DNA of 64,000 bases, taken from an uncultured Ramlibacter sp. GTDB lineage: Bacteria > Pseudomonadota > Gammaproteobacteria > Burkholderiales > Burkholderiaceae_C. This document shows, piece by piece, positions 25,844-34,939 of the stretch. The position numbers and the translations under genes were made by a program. How positions within the stretch are numbered: the first letter of the stretch is position 1; the number at the start of each line of letters is the position of its first letter. Below the pieces are notes generated by a model. It ran no database searches. It was given only the letters and a program-made list of their open reading frames with translations, and was not told the DNA's origin. The stretch is from NCBI RefSeq assembly GCF_936925435.1, contig NZ_CAKZHQ010000020.1:36111-100110 (forward strand), in the 5' to 3' direction.

Positions 25844-26749
25844 TTACTTCCAGCCGCTGACCAGCCGCTGGAGCTGGGCCAGGTCCGCTTCCGGCAGCGG
25901 CCAGGTGCTGGGCGGCCGGGCCGCTCCGCAGTCCTGCCCGGCGAACCGCAGCGCCGCTTTCACCACGCTCACGTTCGAGCCGTTGCGCTCGTGGGTGCGC
26001 AATTCCTCGAAGCTCGCGATGCCGGCGATCAATTCCATCGCCGGCGAGTAATCCCCTTTCGCAAGCGCCGCGTGAATGCGCACGGACAGGTCGGGCCGCA
26101 CGTTGATCAAGCCCGAAGTAAAACCTCGCGCGCCCACCGCATACATGGGCGGGGCCCAGGGCTCGGCCAGGCCGCAGACCCAGGCCAGGCCGCGATCGGC
26201 CACCTGCGCCATGGCCTGGACCAGGCGCAAGGGCGTGGGCGACGCCCATTTCACGCCGACCACCTGGGGAATGCGGCACAGGGCTTCGATCACCGGCAAG
26301 CCGATGGCGTCGTCACGCAGATAGAGCACGACAGGCAGGCCGTCCGCCGCATCGGCGATCCGGCGCACATAGGTGACCACCCCGCTGGGCGCGACAAAGG
26401 GATCGGTCAGCTGGTGCACCATCAGGGCAGCAGCCCCTGCCTTGCGTGAGGCGCGCGCCAGGGCGCAGGCGTCGTGCACGCTGCGCCCCACTCCACCCAG
26501 CAAGGGCACGCGGCCACGGACATGTTCAGCCGCGGCATGCACCATGCGCTCGGCCTCCGCCATGGTCAGTCCGAAGAACTCGCTGGTGTTGCCGTTGGCC
26601 ACCAGCACATGGACGCCGGCCTCGATGGCGCGGTCGACGACCGGCGCCAGGCGGTCCGGCGCGAGCTGGTCGCTGTCGTCGAAGGGTGTCACCAGGATGC
26701 CGGAGATTCCGTCCAGCGCGGTGCGCAGGGATGTTGTGGATTCAGTCAT
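25844..26749 (-). CDS. DapA-like lyase/dehydratase (dihydrodipicolinate synthase family)
   Basis: A 301-aa TIM-barrel class I aldolase-family protein. Schiff-base Lys167 is in VVGVKWASPT, Tyr143 is in VVLYLRDD, and the substrate loop reads NGNTSEFFGL near 52-61. The loop resembles KdgD, which dehydrates and decarboxylates 5-keto-4-deoxyglucarate to ketoglutarate semialdehyde. With an enolase-superfamily enzyme and an aldose epimerase in the same operon, a keto-deoxy sugar-acid substrate is likely. The exact substrate is not assigned. Confidence 0.82.
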   Translation of the reverse strand: MTESTTSLRTALDGISGILVTPFDDSDQLAPDRLAPVVDRAIEAGVHVLVANGNTSEFFGLTMAEAERMVHAAAEHVRGRVPLLGGVGRSVHDACALARASRKAGAAALMVHQLTDPFVAPSGVVTYVRRIADAADGLPVVLYLRDDAIGLPVIEALCRIPQVVGVKWASPTPLRLVQAMAQVADRGLAWVCGLAEPWAPPMYAVGARGFTSGLINVRPDLSVRIHAALAKGDYSPAMELIAGIASFEELRTHERNGSNVSVVKAALRFAGQDCGAARPPSTWPLPEADLAQLQRLVSGWK

Positions 26750-26755
26750 ATTGGC

Positions 26756-27679
26756 TCACTTCGAATGGGAAAAGACAGACAGGCGCAAGCTGCACTCCAT
26801 GGCCTCGCCGGGCGCGAGCACCCGCCAGCCGGTGTCGGCACGCGCCGCGGCCAGGTTGGCGGCGTCCGCCACATGCGAGACCGGCTCGACGCAGAAGTAC
26901 GCTGCCGGACCCGGCCGATGCAAGACCAGGTGCTGCAGTGCGGTGGCCTGCAGCTCGATCGCCGGGCCGTCGGCCGCCACCATCCGCGCCTGGCCGTTCC
27001 ACGCGCCGTAATAGCGCGTGCATTCGACCTCGGGCAAGGCTTTCGCCGATGCGTAGTCGTCCGCCGCACCGGTGGGCACCGGCGTGCTCGCGAGGAACTC
27101 GCTGTCCGCCGGCCAGACGCCGCACGCCTCGAACTGCAGGCTGTGCGCGAAGCGGGCCGGTACATAGGGATGGAAACCGCAGCCGCTGGGCATGGGCTCA
27201 CTGTCCTCGTTGCTCACCCGCAAACTCAGCGAGAGACCTGCGGCGTCAAGCTCCACCAGCTGCTCGGCCCGGAACGCCCAGGGCCAGCCGTGGTCCCCCG
27301 CCACATGGACATAGGTCATGGTGGCGCGGTCCGCTGCGTGTTGCTCGAGAGACCATGGCCGCTGCTGGCTGACGCCGTGCAGCGCGTGCCGCTCGCCCGG
27401 GTGGAGTGGCATCTGCACCCGGCCCTGCGGCCCGGCCAGGCGGCCGTCGCGGATGCGGTTGGAGAACGGCACCAGGGGATAGCAGCCGGCCTTGGGCCAC
27501 TGCGTGGATTCGAAACCGGTGGCGCGCACGGTGTCAGCAAGCGGCACCAGCCAGTCGATGGGTTCGCCCGCTGTGCCGACCGAACTGAGGCTGGTGATGC
27601 GCCCACCAGCAGCCGGCGCCAACGTCACGGCCAGCGCTGCGCAGCGCAGCGTGGTCTCGGGTGTCACGCTCAGATGCAT
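26756..27679 (-). CDS. Aldose 1-epimerase-family protein
   Basis: A 307-aa galactose-mutarotase-like beta sandwich. It has LAPAAGGRITSL at the N-terminus, YPLVPFSNRIRDGRL, ERHALHGVSQQRPW and GCGFHPYVPARF, which hold the conserved Arg and His residues of the family. It interconverts sugar anomers in the cytoplasm. I chose the ATG at 27679, which clears the stop of the enolase-superfamily gene (27690); a longer frame would overlap it. It lies 6 bp before the DapA-like gene. Confidence 0.84.
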   Translation of the reverse strand: MHLSVTPETTLRCAALAVTLAPAAGGRITSLSSVGTAGEPIDWLVPLADTVRATGFESTQWPKAGCYPLVPFSNRIRDGRLAGPQGRVQMPLHPGERHALHGVSQQRPWSLEQHAADRATMTYVHVAGDHGWPWAFRAEQLVELDAAGLSLSLRVSNEDSEPMPSGCGFHPYVPARFAHSLQFEACGVWPADSEFLASTPVPTGAADDYASAKALPEVECTRYYGAWNGQARMVAADGPAIELQATALQHLVLHRPGPAAYFCVEPVSHVADAANLAAARADTGWRVLAPGEAMECSLRLSVFSHSK

Positions 27680-27689
27680 CGCCGTCCGC

Positions 27690-28892
27690 TCACAGCTTCG
27701 AACTGCGGATGGTGACGTCTGGCCGCTGCAGCAGCGTCGGCGACAGCGCCAGGCCCAGGCCTGCGCCGGAGGGAACCGTTGCATAGCCGCCGTGCACGTC
27801 GGGCAACTGCGTCACGAGTTCGCGGTACCAGCCCGCCAGGTAGGCGCGCACCACTTCCTGCAGCACCACGTTGGTCGTGCTCATCGCCAGATGGAGTGAG
27901 GCCGTCAGCACGACCGGGCCGGTGCAGTCGTGCGGCGCGACCGGCTTGTGAAAGGCCTTGGCCAGGGCGGCGATCTTCTTGGCTTCCGAAAGACCGCCGA
28001 CCCAGCCCAGGTCCAGCATCACGTAGTCCACCGCATTGTTCTTGAGCAGCTGGATGAATGGCTGAATAGTGGCCAGGGTCTCGCTGGCGCAGACCGGAAT
28101 CCGGGTGCGAGACCGGAATTCGGCGATCGTGTCCAGATTGGACATCTGGACCGGGTCCTCGATCCAGTAGGGCTTGAACTCCTCCAGCGCCTGCGCGATC
28201 CGCACGGCCATGGGCAGGTTCCACATCGAATGGAGCTCCACCATGATGTCCATCTCGTGGCCGACGGCACGCCGGATTTCGCGGAACGGCTCGAGCGCGA
28301 TGTCCAGGTCGCGGGCCGAGATCGCCTGCCCGCCGCTGGCCTGGGCGAAGGGATCGAAGGGCCAGATCTTCATCGCCTTGTAGCCCTCGGACAGCAGGCT
28401 TTCTGCCAGTGCCGCCGGACGCTTGACGAAGGCCACCTGGTCCTCGTAAGGCCCTTCGGGCGCGACGTCAGCGCTGGCCTGCGTCACCGACCGGCGCTGC
28501 GGGGCCTTGTTGTAGGTGTAGCCGGCGCAGGTGTTGTAGACCGGGACGCGCTCGCGCACGGCGCCGCCGAGCAACTGGTAGAGCGGCTGCTGCGTGGCCT
28601 GGCCGAACAGGTCCCACAGCGCGATGTCGACCGCCGAAGCGGCTCGCGTTTCGGCGCCGCTGCTGGCAAAGCCGATGTAGCCATACAGCAGGTGCTGGCT
28701 GTGGGCCTCGATGGCCAGCGGATCCTTTCCCAGCAGGTAGGGCGCGGCCAGTTCATGGATCTGCGCCTGCACGGCCTGGGCGCCCCGGAAGGTTTCGCCC
28801 AGGCCCACCAGGCCGGTGTCGGTGTGGACCTGCACCCACGCGATGTTGGGATAGGCGGCCGCGTGGACCGTGTCGACTTGCGTGATCTTCAT
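27690..28892 (-). CDS. Mandelate racemase/muconate lactonizing enzyme family protein
   Basis: A 400-aa enolase-superfamily enzyme. A capping domain starts MKITQVDTVHAAAYPNIAWV; the barrel contains GYKAMKIWPFD with the Lys acid/base region, metal-ligand Glu residues in VELHSMW, WIEDPV and CASETLA, and the His-Asp base in APHDCTGPV. Such enzymes dehydrate or racemise sugar acids. In this operon it is the likely sugar-acid dehydratase feeding the DapA-like lyase. It starts 11 bp after the permease gene stop. The specific sugar acid cannot be read. Confidence 0.86.
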   Translation of the reverse strand: MKITQVDTVHAAAYPNIAWVQVHTDTGLVGLGETFRGAQAVQAQIHELAAPYLLGKDPLAIEAHSQHLLYGYIGFASSGAETRAASAVDIALWDLFGQATQQPLYQLLGGAVRERVPVYNTCAGYTYNKAPQRRSVTQASADVAPEGPYEDQVAFVKRPAALAESLLSEGYKAMKIWPFDPFAQASGGQAISARDLDIALEPFREIRRAVGHEMDIMVELHSMWNLPMAVRIAQALEEFKPYWIEDPVQMSNLDTIAEFRSRTRIPVCASETLATIQPFIQLLKNNAVDYVMLDLGWVGGLSEAKKIAALAKAFHKPVAPHDCTGPVVLTASLHLAMSTTNVVLQEVVRAYLAGWYRELVTQLPDVHGGYATVPSGAGLGLALSPTLLQRPDVTIRSSKL

Positions 28893-28903
28893 GGGGGTCG
28901 GCC

Positions 28904-29752
28904 TCAGGCCGTCTTTGGATGTTCCTTGACGCGGCTGACCAGCTGCGTCGGGTTGACGAACTGCAGCGCGATCAGCAGCCAGACCAGCGTGACCGCCATG
29001 TAGACCATGGCCATCGCATCCACCGATTGCGGCGCGCGAACGCCCGCTGCGAAGACCGCGTAATACAGGGCCACCACCAGGGTCTGCGAATCGGGTCCCG
29101 CAGTCAGAAAGGTCAGCTCGAACATGCCAATGGTGCGCACCAGCACAAGCAGGGATGCCGCCAGGATGCCCGGCGCCAGCAGCGGCAACAGCACATGCCA
29201 GAACAGCTTGAAGGTGTTGGCGCCGAACACGCGGGCGGCGGATTCGAGGTTCGCGTCGATCTGTTCGATGAACGGCGTCATCACCAGGATCATGAACGGC
29301 ACGGCCGGAATCATGTTCGCCAGGATCACGCCGAAGATGGTGCCGGCGATGTGGGCCTGGTACATCACGGTGGCCAGTGGAATGCCGTAGGTGATGGGCG
29401 GGATCATCAGCGGCAGCAGGAACAGCCCCATCAGCAGCTTCTTGCCGCGGAAGTTGCGCCGCGCCAGGGCGTAGGCCGCCGGCACGCCGATCAGGATGGA
29501 CAGGAACACGACGGCGGCGACCACCTCTATCGTCACCCACAGCACGCTATCGAGCTGGAACTCCTTCCAGGCGGACTGGTACCAATTGAGCGTGTAGCCA
29601 TCGGGCAGCCAGGTGCCCAGCCAGCGTTTGGCCACGGAACTTGTGCCGACCGCCGCCACCATGAGGGCGACATTGATGATGAAGAAGGCCATCACGAGGG
29701 CCATCAGCGACTTCCAGAGCTTCATCAGCAGGCGATGCGTATCCATGCTCAA
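28904..29752 (-). CDS. ABC transporter permease (PotC/AfuB-like)
   Basis: A 282-aa inner-membrane permease with about six helices. The EAA-type loop contact for the ATPase lies in IDANLESAARVFGANTFKLFWHVLLPLL. N-terminal MALVMAFFIINVALMVAAVG is the first helix. It overlaps the upstream permease stop (29749-29752) and forms a heterodimer with it. The type is that of spermidine/putrescine and iron or sugar-acid importers (binding protein-dependent, MetI-like). Confidence 0.88.
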   Translation of the reverse strand: MSMDTHRLLMKLWKSLMALVMAFFIINVALMVAAVGTSSVAKRWLGTWLPDGYTLNWYQSAWKEFQLDSVLWVTIEVVAAVVFLSILIGVPAAYALARRNFRGKKLLMGLFLLPLMIPPITYGIPLATVMYQAHIAGTIFGVILANMIPAVPFMILVMTPFIEQIDANLESAARVFGANTFKLFWHVLLPLLAPGILAASLLVLVRTIGMFELTFLTAGPDSQTLVVALYYAVFAAGVRAPQSVDAMAMVYMAVTLVWLLIALQFVNPTQLVSRVKEHPKTA

Positions 29753-30612
29753 CCTTTCCCGCCGGAGACGGGTCCCCGATAAAACATGCCGCGCGCCCCC
29801 AGGACGGCTGCAACGACGATCAGTTGCACCACACCCATCAGCATCGCGACGGCCGAGGCCATGGAGTAGTCGTAGCGCTCGAAGGCCGCCTCATACGCCG
29901 CGATCGAGATCACGCGGGTGGCGCCGGCCGGCGATCCGAGCAGGACAGCCGATGGGAACACCGAGAAGGCCTGCACGAACGACAGCGCGAAGGCCATCGC
30001 CAGTCCCGGCACCAGCAGCGGCAGGTAGATATGCCGAAACTGGTTCCACGGCGATGCGCCCAGGGTCGAGGCGGCGCGCGGCAGGTTCGGGTCGATGCCG
30101 GTGATATACGACAGCGTGAGCAGGAACGCGAACGGAAAGCCCGAGATGACCAGGGAAATCAGCACGCCCCAGTAGTTGTGCGTCAGCCGGATCGGGCCTT
30201 CGTAGACATGCAGCCACTGGAGCGACTGCGACAGCCAGCCCTTGGGGCCGAAGTAGCTCAGCATGCCCTCGGCGATCAGGACTGTTCCCAGCGTCAGGGG
30301 AATCACGAGCAAGGTGGTGACAATTTTCTGGAAGCGGCTGCTGCGGCGCATCTGGTAGGCGATCGGCAGCGCCACGCCGACATTGATCACGGTGGCGGGG
30401 ATGGCCAGCTTGAGCGTGGTCCACACCGTGTCGCGAAGGTTGTCGGTGGTGAAGAACTGCCTGTAGTTCGCCAGCCAGTCGCCTTCCATCGGACGGAACG
30501 ACAACTGCAGGCCGTAGAGGAAGGGATAGACGAACAGCAACACCATGAACAACGTCGCCGGCACCAGCAGCAGCAGAGACCGGTCGAACGAGGACACTCT
30601 GGCGCTGCTCAT
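29749..30612 (-). CDS. ABC transporter permease (PotB-like)
   Basis: A 287-aa inner-membrane permease, about six helices. The first helix is LLLLVPATLFMVLLFVYPFLYG, and the EAA loop is in IDPNLPRAASTLGASPWNQFRHIYLPLL. Start and stop both overlap neighbours by 4 bp (30609-30612 and 29749-29752), so the transporter genes are translationally coupled. Confidence 0.88.
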   Translation of the reverse strand: MSSARVSSFDRSLLLLVPATLFMVLLFVYPFLYGLQLSFRPMEGDWLANYRQFFTTDNLRDTVWTTLKLAIPATVINVGVALPIAYQMRRSSRFQKIVTTLLVIPLTLGTVLIAEGMLSYFGPKGWLSQSLQWLHVYEGPIRLTHNYWGVLISLVISGFPFAFLLTLSYITGIDPNLPRAASTLGASPWNQFRHIYLPLLVPGLAMAFALSFVQAFSVFPSAVLLGSPAGATRVISIAAYEAAFERYDYSMASAVAMLMGVVQLIVVAAVLGARGMFYRGPVSGGKG

Positions 30613-31709
30613 GGCGCCACGCCCGCGGCTGCATCGACTGGATAGGCCAGCGCCTTGTGCGGCGCGATGGCCAGCGTGACCGCTTCGCCGACACGCAGGC
30701 GCGCCGTCGTGCGCACGATCAGCTTGAGGCCACCGGCCACCTCGACATCGACGATGTTGTCGTGGCCGCAGTATTCGACGTTGAGCACCTGGGCGGCGAA
30801 GCTGTTGTCCACCGGACCGGAAACGACATCGAATTCCTCGGGCCGGATGGCGAGCATCGCCTTGCCGCCTGTCAGCGGCTGCATCGCCCGCGCGGTCAGC
30901 GTCAGGCCGCTGCCACCGAGCTGCACCGACGCGCCGGGCGTCGAGCGCAAGTTCAGCTCCACCAGGTTGCGATAGCCCATGAAGCGGGCCACGTCCAGGT
31001 TGGCCGGCTCCGCGTAGATGCGCTGCGGCTGCGCAATCTGCTGGGCCACGCCGTCCTTCATGACGACCACGCGATCAGCCAGCGACAGCGCCTCATCCTG
31101 GTCATGCGTGACGTAAATCGTCGAGCGCCCCAGCTCGCGGTGAATGCGCCGGATCTCGGCGCGCATCTCCAGCCGCAGTTTGGCGTCGAGATTCGACAAG
31201 GGCTCGTCCATCAGCACCAGGGGTGGCTCGATGACGATGGCCCGGGCGATCGCCACCCGCTGCTGCTGCCCGCCGGACAGCTGGCCGGGCAGCTTGTGGG
31301 CCTGCGAATTGAGCTGGACCAGGTCCAGCGCGCGCTTGACGCGCTGCGCCGACTCGGCGGCGGGCACGCCGCGCATCGCCAGCCCGAACGCGACATTGCG
31401 CGCCACGCTCATGTGCGGAAACAGCGCGTAGTTCTGGAACACCATGCCAAAGCCGCGCTTTTCAGGCGGCAGCACGTCGATGCGCGTGTCGTCGAGCCAG
31501 ATGCTGCCATCCGTCAGGGGCAGCAGGCCGGCCAGGCAATTGAGCGCCGTCGACTTGCCGCAGCCCGAAGGCCCGAGCAGCGCGATGAACTCGCCGCGCT
31601 TGACTGTCATGCTCAATGCATTGAGCGCAGTGAAGCTCTGCGCGCCCTTGCCCGCGGCAAAGCGGCGGGTGACGCCATCGAGGCGCAACTCGGAAAAGTT
31701 TGAAGTCAT
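30609..31709 (-). CDS. ABC transporter ATP-binding protein (PotA/UgpC type)
   Basis: A 366-aa ATPase. Walker [10 protein letters not shown] is at 46-54, the signature [14 protein letters not shown] near 143, Walker [17 protein letters not shown] and the H-loop [14 protein letters not shown] domain covers the last 100 residues ([10 protein letters not shown]). It drives the two permeases at 28904-30612. The gap before it carries a hairpin (31741-31764). Confidence 0.92.
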   Translation of the reverse strand: MTSNFSELRLDGVTRRFAAGKGAQSFTALNALSMTVKRGEFIALLGPSGCGKSTALNCLAGLLPLTDGSIWLDDTRIDVLPPEKRGFGMVFQNYALFPHMSVARNVAFGLAMRGVPAAESAQRVKRALDLVQLNSQAHKLPGQLSGGQQQRVAIARAIVIEPPLVLMDEPLSNLDAKLRLEMRAEIRRIHRELGRSTIYVTHDQDEALSLADRVVVMKDGVAQQIAQPQRIYAEPANLDVARFMGYRNLVELNLRSTPGASVQLGGSGLTLTARAMQPLTGGKAMLAIRPEEFDVVSGPVDNSFAAQVLNVEYCGHDNIVDVEVAGGLKLIVRTTARLRVGEAVTLAIAPHKALAYPVDAAAGVAP

Positions 31710-31740
31710 GGAGACGCAATCTCTGGAGGGGAATCAGCCG

Positions 31741-31764
31741 GCAGGCGCCCGCGTGGGCGCCTGC
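31741..31764 (-). terminator. Hairpin between binding-protein and ATPase genes
   Basis: GCAGGCGCCC, GCGT loop, GGGCGCCTGC: a perfect 10-bp GC stem in the 88-bp gap after the binding-protein stop. No T-run follows on the minus strand, so it more likely stabilises the 3' end of the binding-protein message or attenuates partly than terminates fully. Confidence 0.6.
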
Positions 31765-31797
31765 GGCGTCGGTCGGGCGCGCAACGCGCGCCGCGAA

Positions 31798-32988
31798 TCA
31801 CTTGGTCTTGCGCGCGCCGATGTCCTGGTCCCAGCGGCGGAACGCATCGACCATGGCCTTGGGCTCGAGCGGAACCGCGTGGGGGAACTGGGCCAGCCAC
31901 TTGTCGTATTCAGGCCGTCCGAACTCCTTGATCACGTCCTGGCTTTCCTTGGGTGCCAGTGACAGCGGCACGTCCTTGACCGCAGGGCCAGGATAGAAAT
32001 AGCCCTTGTCATAGGTCATCGCCTGCTGCTGCGGCTTGAGCAGGAACGCCATCATGTCCAGCACCACGGCCTGCTTCTCCGGCGGGACACCCTTGGGAAT
32101 CACGATGTAGTGCGCGTCGTTGACCCAGGTCATACCCTTGAACGGCAGCACCTGGAAGTTCTTCGGCACGATGCCCAGCGCCCGGGGGTTGATGTCCCAG
32201 CCGGTCACCGTCAGCGTCATGTCGCGCGAGCCTTCACCCAGCTCCTTCATCAGGGCGCCGGTTCCCGTCGGGTAGTACTCGATGCAGGAATCGAGTTCCT
32301 TCAGATAGGCCCAGGTCTTTTCCCAGCCATTGTTCGGGTCGGCGGGATTCTTGTCACCCAGCAGATAGGGCAGGCCCATCATGAAGGTGCGGCCCGGGCC
32401 GGAGTTGGCGGGCCGCGCGTAGATCAGCTTGTTGGGATTGGCCTTGCACCAGGCCAGCAGCTCCTGCGGCGTCGTCGGCGGCGTCTTGACCTTGTCGGGG
32501 TTGAACTCGACCAGGGGGCCGGCCGGCATGAAGACGATGGCCAGGCCGTGGTCCTTGGCCAGCTGGTGCATCTTGTAGGCGCTGGGAAGGTAGTTCTCCT
32601 GCAGCTTGGGGAACTTCGCCGCGTGGTCGGGGAACAGCTTGACCCACAGGTTCATCTCCAGCCCGGCGGCGAGCGCATCGGTGCCGACAATGATCATGTC
32701 GATGTCACTGCGGCCCGCATTCTGCATGGCCTTGATCTTGGCCGGAATCTCGGGCGCGGGCGCCTTGGTGAAGGTGAACTTGGACACCAGCTTGGGGTTC
32801 TGCGCCTGGTAGGCCTCGAAAGCCCCCTGCGTTAGCGCCAGGTTGCCCGCGGCGTCGATCACGTTGATCACCACAGGAGCCTTGGGCAGCGCCTGCGCCT
32901 GGACCATGCCGATGCCGGCACAGCCCGCCGCCCCCAGGACGGCCGCGATGAGGGCGCGGCGATGCCGCGAGAGAGAAGTTTGGCGCAT
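31798..32988 (-). CDS. ABC transporter periplasmic binding protein
   Basis: A 396-aa precursor. The signal peptide is RRALIAAVLGAAGCAGIGM followed by VQAQA. The mature part is a type 2 solute-binding protein of the extracellular family 1 kind (INVIDAAGNLALTQGAFEAYQ, EYYPTGTGALMKELGEGSRD, KAVVLDMMAFLLKPQQQ). It delivers ligand to the PotBCA-like transporter. It is first in the operon, and a TTGT-N3-ACAA operator lies 38 bp before its start. The ligand is probably an acidic sugar, judged from the enzymes encoded downstream. Confidence 0.86.
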   Translation of the reverse strand: MRQTSLSRHRRALIAAVLGAAGCAGIGMVQAQALPKAPVVINVIDAAGNLALTQGAFEAYQAQNPKLVSKFTFTKAPAPEIPAKIKAMQNAGRSDIDMIIVGTDALAAGLEMNLWVKLFPDHAAKFPKLQENYLPSAYKMHQLAKDHGLAIVFMPAGPLVEFNPDKVKTPPTTPQELLAWCKANPNKLIYARPANSGPGRTFMMGLPYLLGDKNPADPNNGWEKTWAYLKELDSCIEYYPTGTGALMKELGEGSRDMTLTVTGWDINPRALGIVPKNFQVLPFKGMTWVNDAHYIVIPKGVPPEKQAVVLDMMAFLLKPQQQAMTYDKGYFYPGPAVKDVPLSLAPKESQDVIKEFGRPEYDKWLAQFPHAVPLEPKAMVDAFRRWDQDIGARKTK

Positions 32989-33026
32989 TCGAAAGTCTCC
33001 TGTTGGTGGCTTGGCAAGCGGCGATT

Positions 33027-33037
33027 TTGTAAGACAA
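33027..33037 (-). promoter_or_regulatory. FadR-type GntR operator before the binding-protein operon
   Basis: TTGTAAGACAA is a TTGT-N3-ACAA palindrome matching the TNGTNNNACNA pattern of FadR-subfamily GntR proteins. A half-like GGTTGTCATG follows at 33044-33053. It sits 38 bp before the start at 32988. Confidence 0.6.
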
Positions 33038-33157
33038 CTTTTTGGTTGTCATGCGGGTTTTCACTGAACCACGAAACCACTCCCTCACTGGAAGAAACAG
33101 GAACACGGGGAGATGGTGATGCACTGCTCTCGGTCAAACTGCGAACATCCGCTATAG

Positions 33158-33168
33158 TTGTCTGACAA
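33158..33168 (+). promoter_or_regulatory. FadR-type GntR operator before the regulator gene
   Basis: TTGTCTGACAA, a perfect palindrome of the same pattern, 20 bp before the GntR start. It overlaps a -10-like TATAGT (33153-33158), so bound repressor would block transcription and give autoregulation. Confidence 0.65.
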
Positions 33169-33188
33169 AGACTCGCGGATACGCTTCA

Positions 33189-33902
33189 ATGGCGGAACAC
33201 TTGCTAGACGTGAACGGCGGCACATTGCCCGACCAGATCTACTCCCGGATGGTCGAGGCCATCCTGCGCGGGGACTACGCCGACTCGAAAAAGCTGCCCA
33301 CGGAAAGCGATCTGGCCTCCCGCTTCGGGGTCTCGCGGCCGACTGTCCGCGAGGCGCTGTCGAGGCTGCGATCGGATGGAATCATCGAGTCCCGGCGCGG
33401 CTTTGGCAGCCACATCGTGCGCGCTCCGGGCACACCGGCATCGAGCATGCCTCCCATCAGGAACTATTCGGACATCGAGCGGTATTACGCCTACCGCACG
33501 GTTGTTGAATCGGGGGCGGCGGCCGCTGCTGCGGAATTTCGCACTGCCGACGACCTGGCGGCGATCAAAGCCTGCCTGGACGCGCAGACCCTGGCCATGG
33601 AGGGCGGAAACAAGGGCATCGAAGACGACGTCCGCTTCCATATGGCGGTTGCGCGGGCCTCGCACAACCAGTTCTTCGTGGCCGCCGTTGAAACCAGTGT
33701 CGCGCCCATCAGGCAATTCATGGAACTGGCGCGCAGCGTGCGGACGAAGATGACCATCGCGCGTGTCCGTCTGGTACAGATGGAGCACCAGCAGATCCTC
33801 GACGCCATCGACAAGCGTTCCCCGGTCGAGGCCGCCGAGGCAACACGGCTCCATATCCTCCACGCCAAGCGACGGATCTTCGACGCAGCGACATTGCGCT
33901 AG
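33189..33902 (+). CDS. GntR-family regulator, FadR subfamily
   Basis: A 237-aa protein. The N-terminal winged helix (about 12-77) includes KLPTESDLASRFGVSRPTVREALSRLRSDG. The C-terminal helical FCD domain has DDVRFHMAVARASHN with likely metal-binding Asp and His. Such regulators bind small organic acids. It is divergent from the sugar-acid ABC operon with two TTGT-N3-ACAA operators between them, so it probably represses that operon and itself. Its stop is 2 bp from the convergent YjfF-like stop. Confidence 0.9.
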   Translation: MAEHLLDVNGGTLPDQIYSRMVEAILRGDYADSKKLPTESDLASRFGVSRPTVREALSRLRSDGIIESRRGFGSHIVRAPGTPASSMPPIRNYSDIERYYAYRTVVESGAAAAAAEFRTADDLAAIKACLDAQTLAMEGGNKGIEDDVRFHMAVARASHNQFFVAAVETSVAPIRQFMELARSVRTKMTIARVRLVQMEHQQILDAIDKRSPVEAAEATRLHILHAKRRIFDAATLR

Positions 33903-33904
33903 TT

Positions 33905-34927
33905 TCAGCGGCCGCGTCGGGCTTCGAACAGGCGCTGCAGCAGGCAGAAGGCGAACAGCAGGCCGCCGATGGCGATCCTGGTCCACCAGGAACTGAGCGT
34001 GCCGTCGAACATGATCAGGGTCTGGATGATGCCAAGCATGAGCACGCCGAACAGCGTGCCAAAGACATAGCCAAAGCCCCCCGACAGCAGCGTGCCGCCG
34101 ATCACCACGGCGGCGATCGCGTCCAGTTCCAGGCCGATGGCGTGCAGGCCGTAGCCCGACAGCATGTAGAAGCTGAAAACCACGCCGGCCAGGGCCGAGC
34201 AAAAGCCACTGAGCGCATAGATGCCCACCAGGGTGGAGCGCACAGGCAGGCCCATCAGCACCGCCGACTGCTCATTGCCACCGATGGCGTAGACCGTGCG
34301 CCCGAACTGGGTGTAATGGGCGATCCAGATGCCGACCGCGACCACGCCCAGCGCGATGAGAGCACCGATGGAAATCGACGCGCCCGGCAGCATGGGAATC
34401 CGCGCCTCCGACACCTGGCTGAAAAAGCCGTTGGTGATGCTGATCGAGTCGATGCTGATCAGATAACACAGGCCCCGGGCCAGGAACATGCCAGCCAGGG
34501 TCACGATGAAGGGCTGCAGCCGGAAGCGCTGGATCAGCACGCCCTGCACTGCGCCAAATGCCGTCCCCAGCACGAGGACCAGGGGCAGGACCAGGGCCGG
34601 GCTGACCGCGTGGCGCTCGACCAGGGAGGCGCAGACCATGGTCGTCAGGGCGATCACCGAGCCCACCGACAGGTCGATGCCGCCGGACAGGATGACGAAA
34701 GTCATGCCGACGGCCACGATGCACAGGAAGGCGTTGTCGATCAGCAGGTTCAGGAACACCTGTGGCGAGAAGAAGCCGTCGTACAAGACCGAACCGAAGC
34801 TGGCCATGGCCACGAACAGCGCCATCGTGACCGCCAGGGGCAGGTACTTGGGAGCGATGCGCCGGTGCGCGGCGGCCGGCTGCGGCAACGGCATTGGCGT
34901 GATGTCCATGGCAGGGTTGGCGCTCAT
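33905..34927 (-). CDS. Sugar ABC transporter permease (YjfF-like)
   Basis: A 340-aa inner-membrane permease of the RbsC type with about ten helices. It has VILSGGIDLSVGSVIALTTM, QPFIVTLAGMFLARG and the IGGNEQSAVLMG loop. Together with the permease at 34940 it forms the YtfT/YjfF-like pair of the galactofuranose-type importer. It is the last gene of the operon that begins with the semialdehyde dehydrogenase. Confidence 0.85.
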   Translation of the reverse strand: MSANPAMDITPMPLPQPAAAHRRIAPKYLPLAVTMALFVAMASFGSVLYDGFFSPQVFLNLLIDNAFLCIVAVGMTFVILSGGIDLSVGSVIALTTMVCASLVERHAVSPALVLPLVLVLGTAFGAVQGVLIQRFRLQPFIVTLAGMFLARGLCYLISIDSISITNGFFSQVSEARIPMLPGASISIGALIALGVVAVGIWIAHYTQFGRTVYAIGGNEQSAVLMGLPVRSTLVGIYALSGFCSALAGVVFSFYMLSGYGLHAIGLELDAIAAVVIGGTLLSGGFGYVFGTLFGVLMLGIIQTLIMFDGTLSSWWTRIAIGGLLFAFCLLQRLFEARRGR

Positions 34928-34939
34928 GATGCCATCGCC

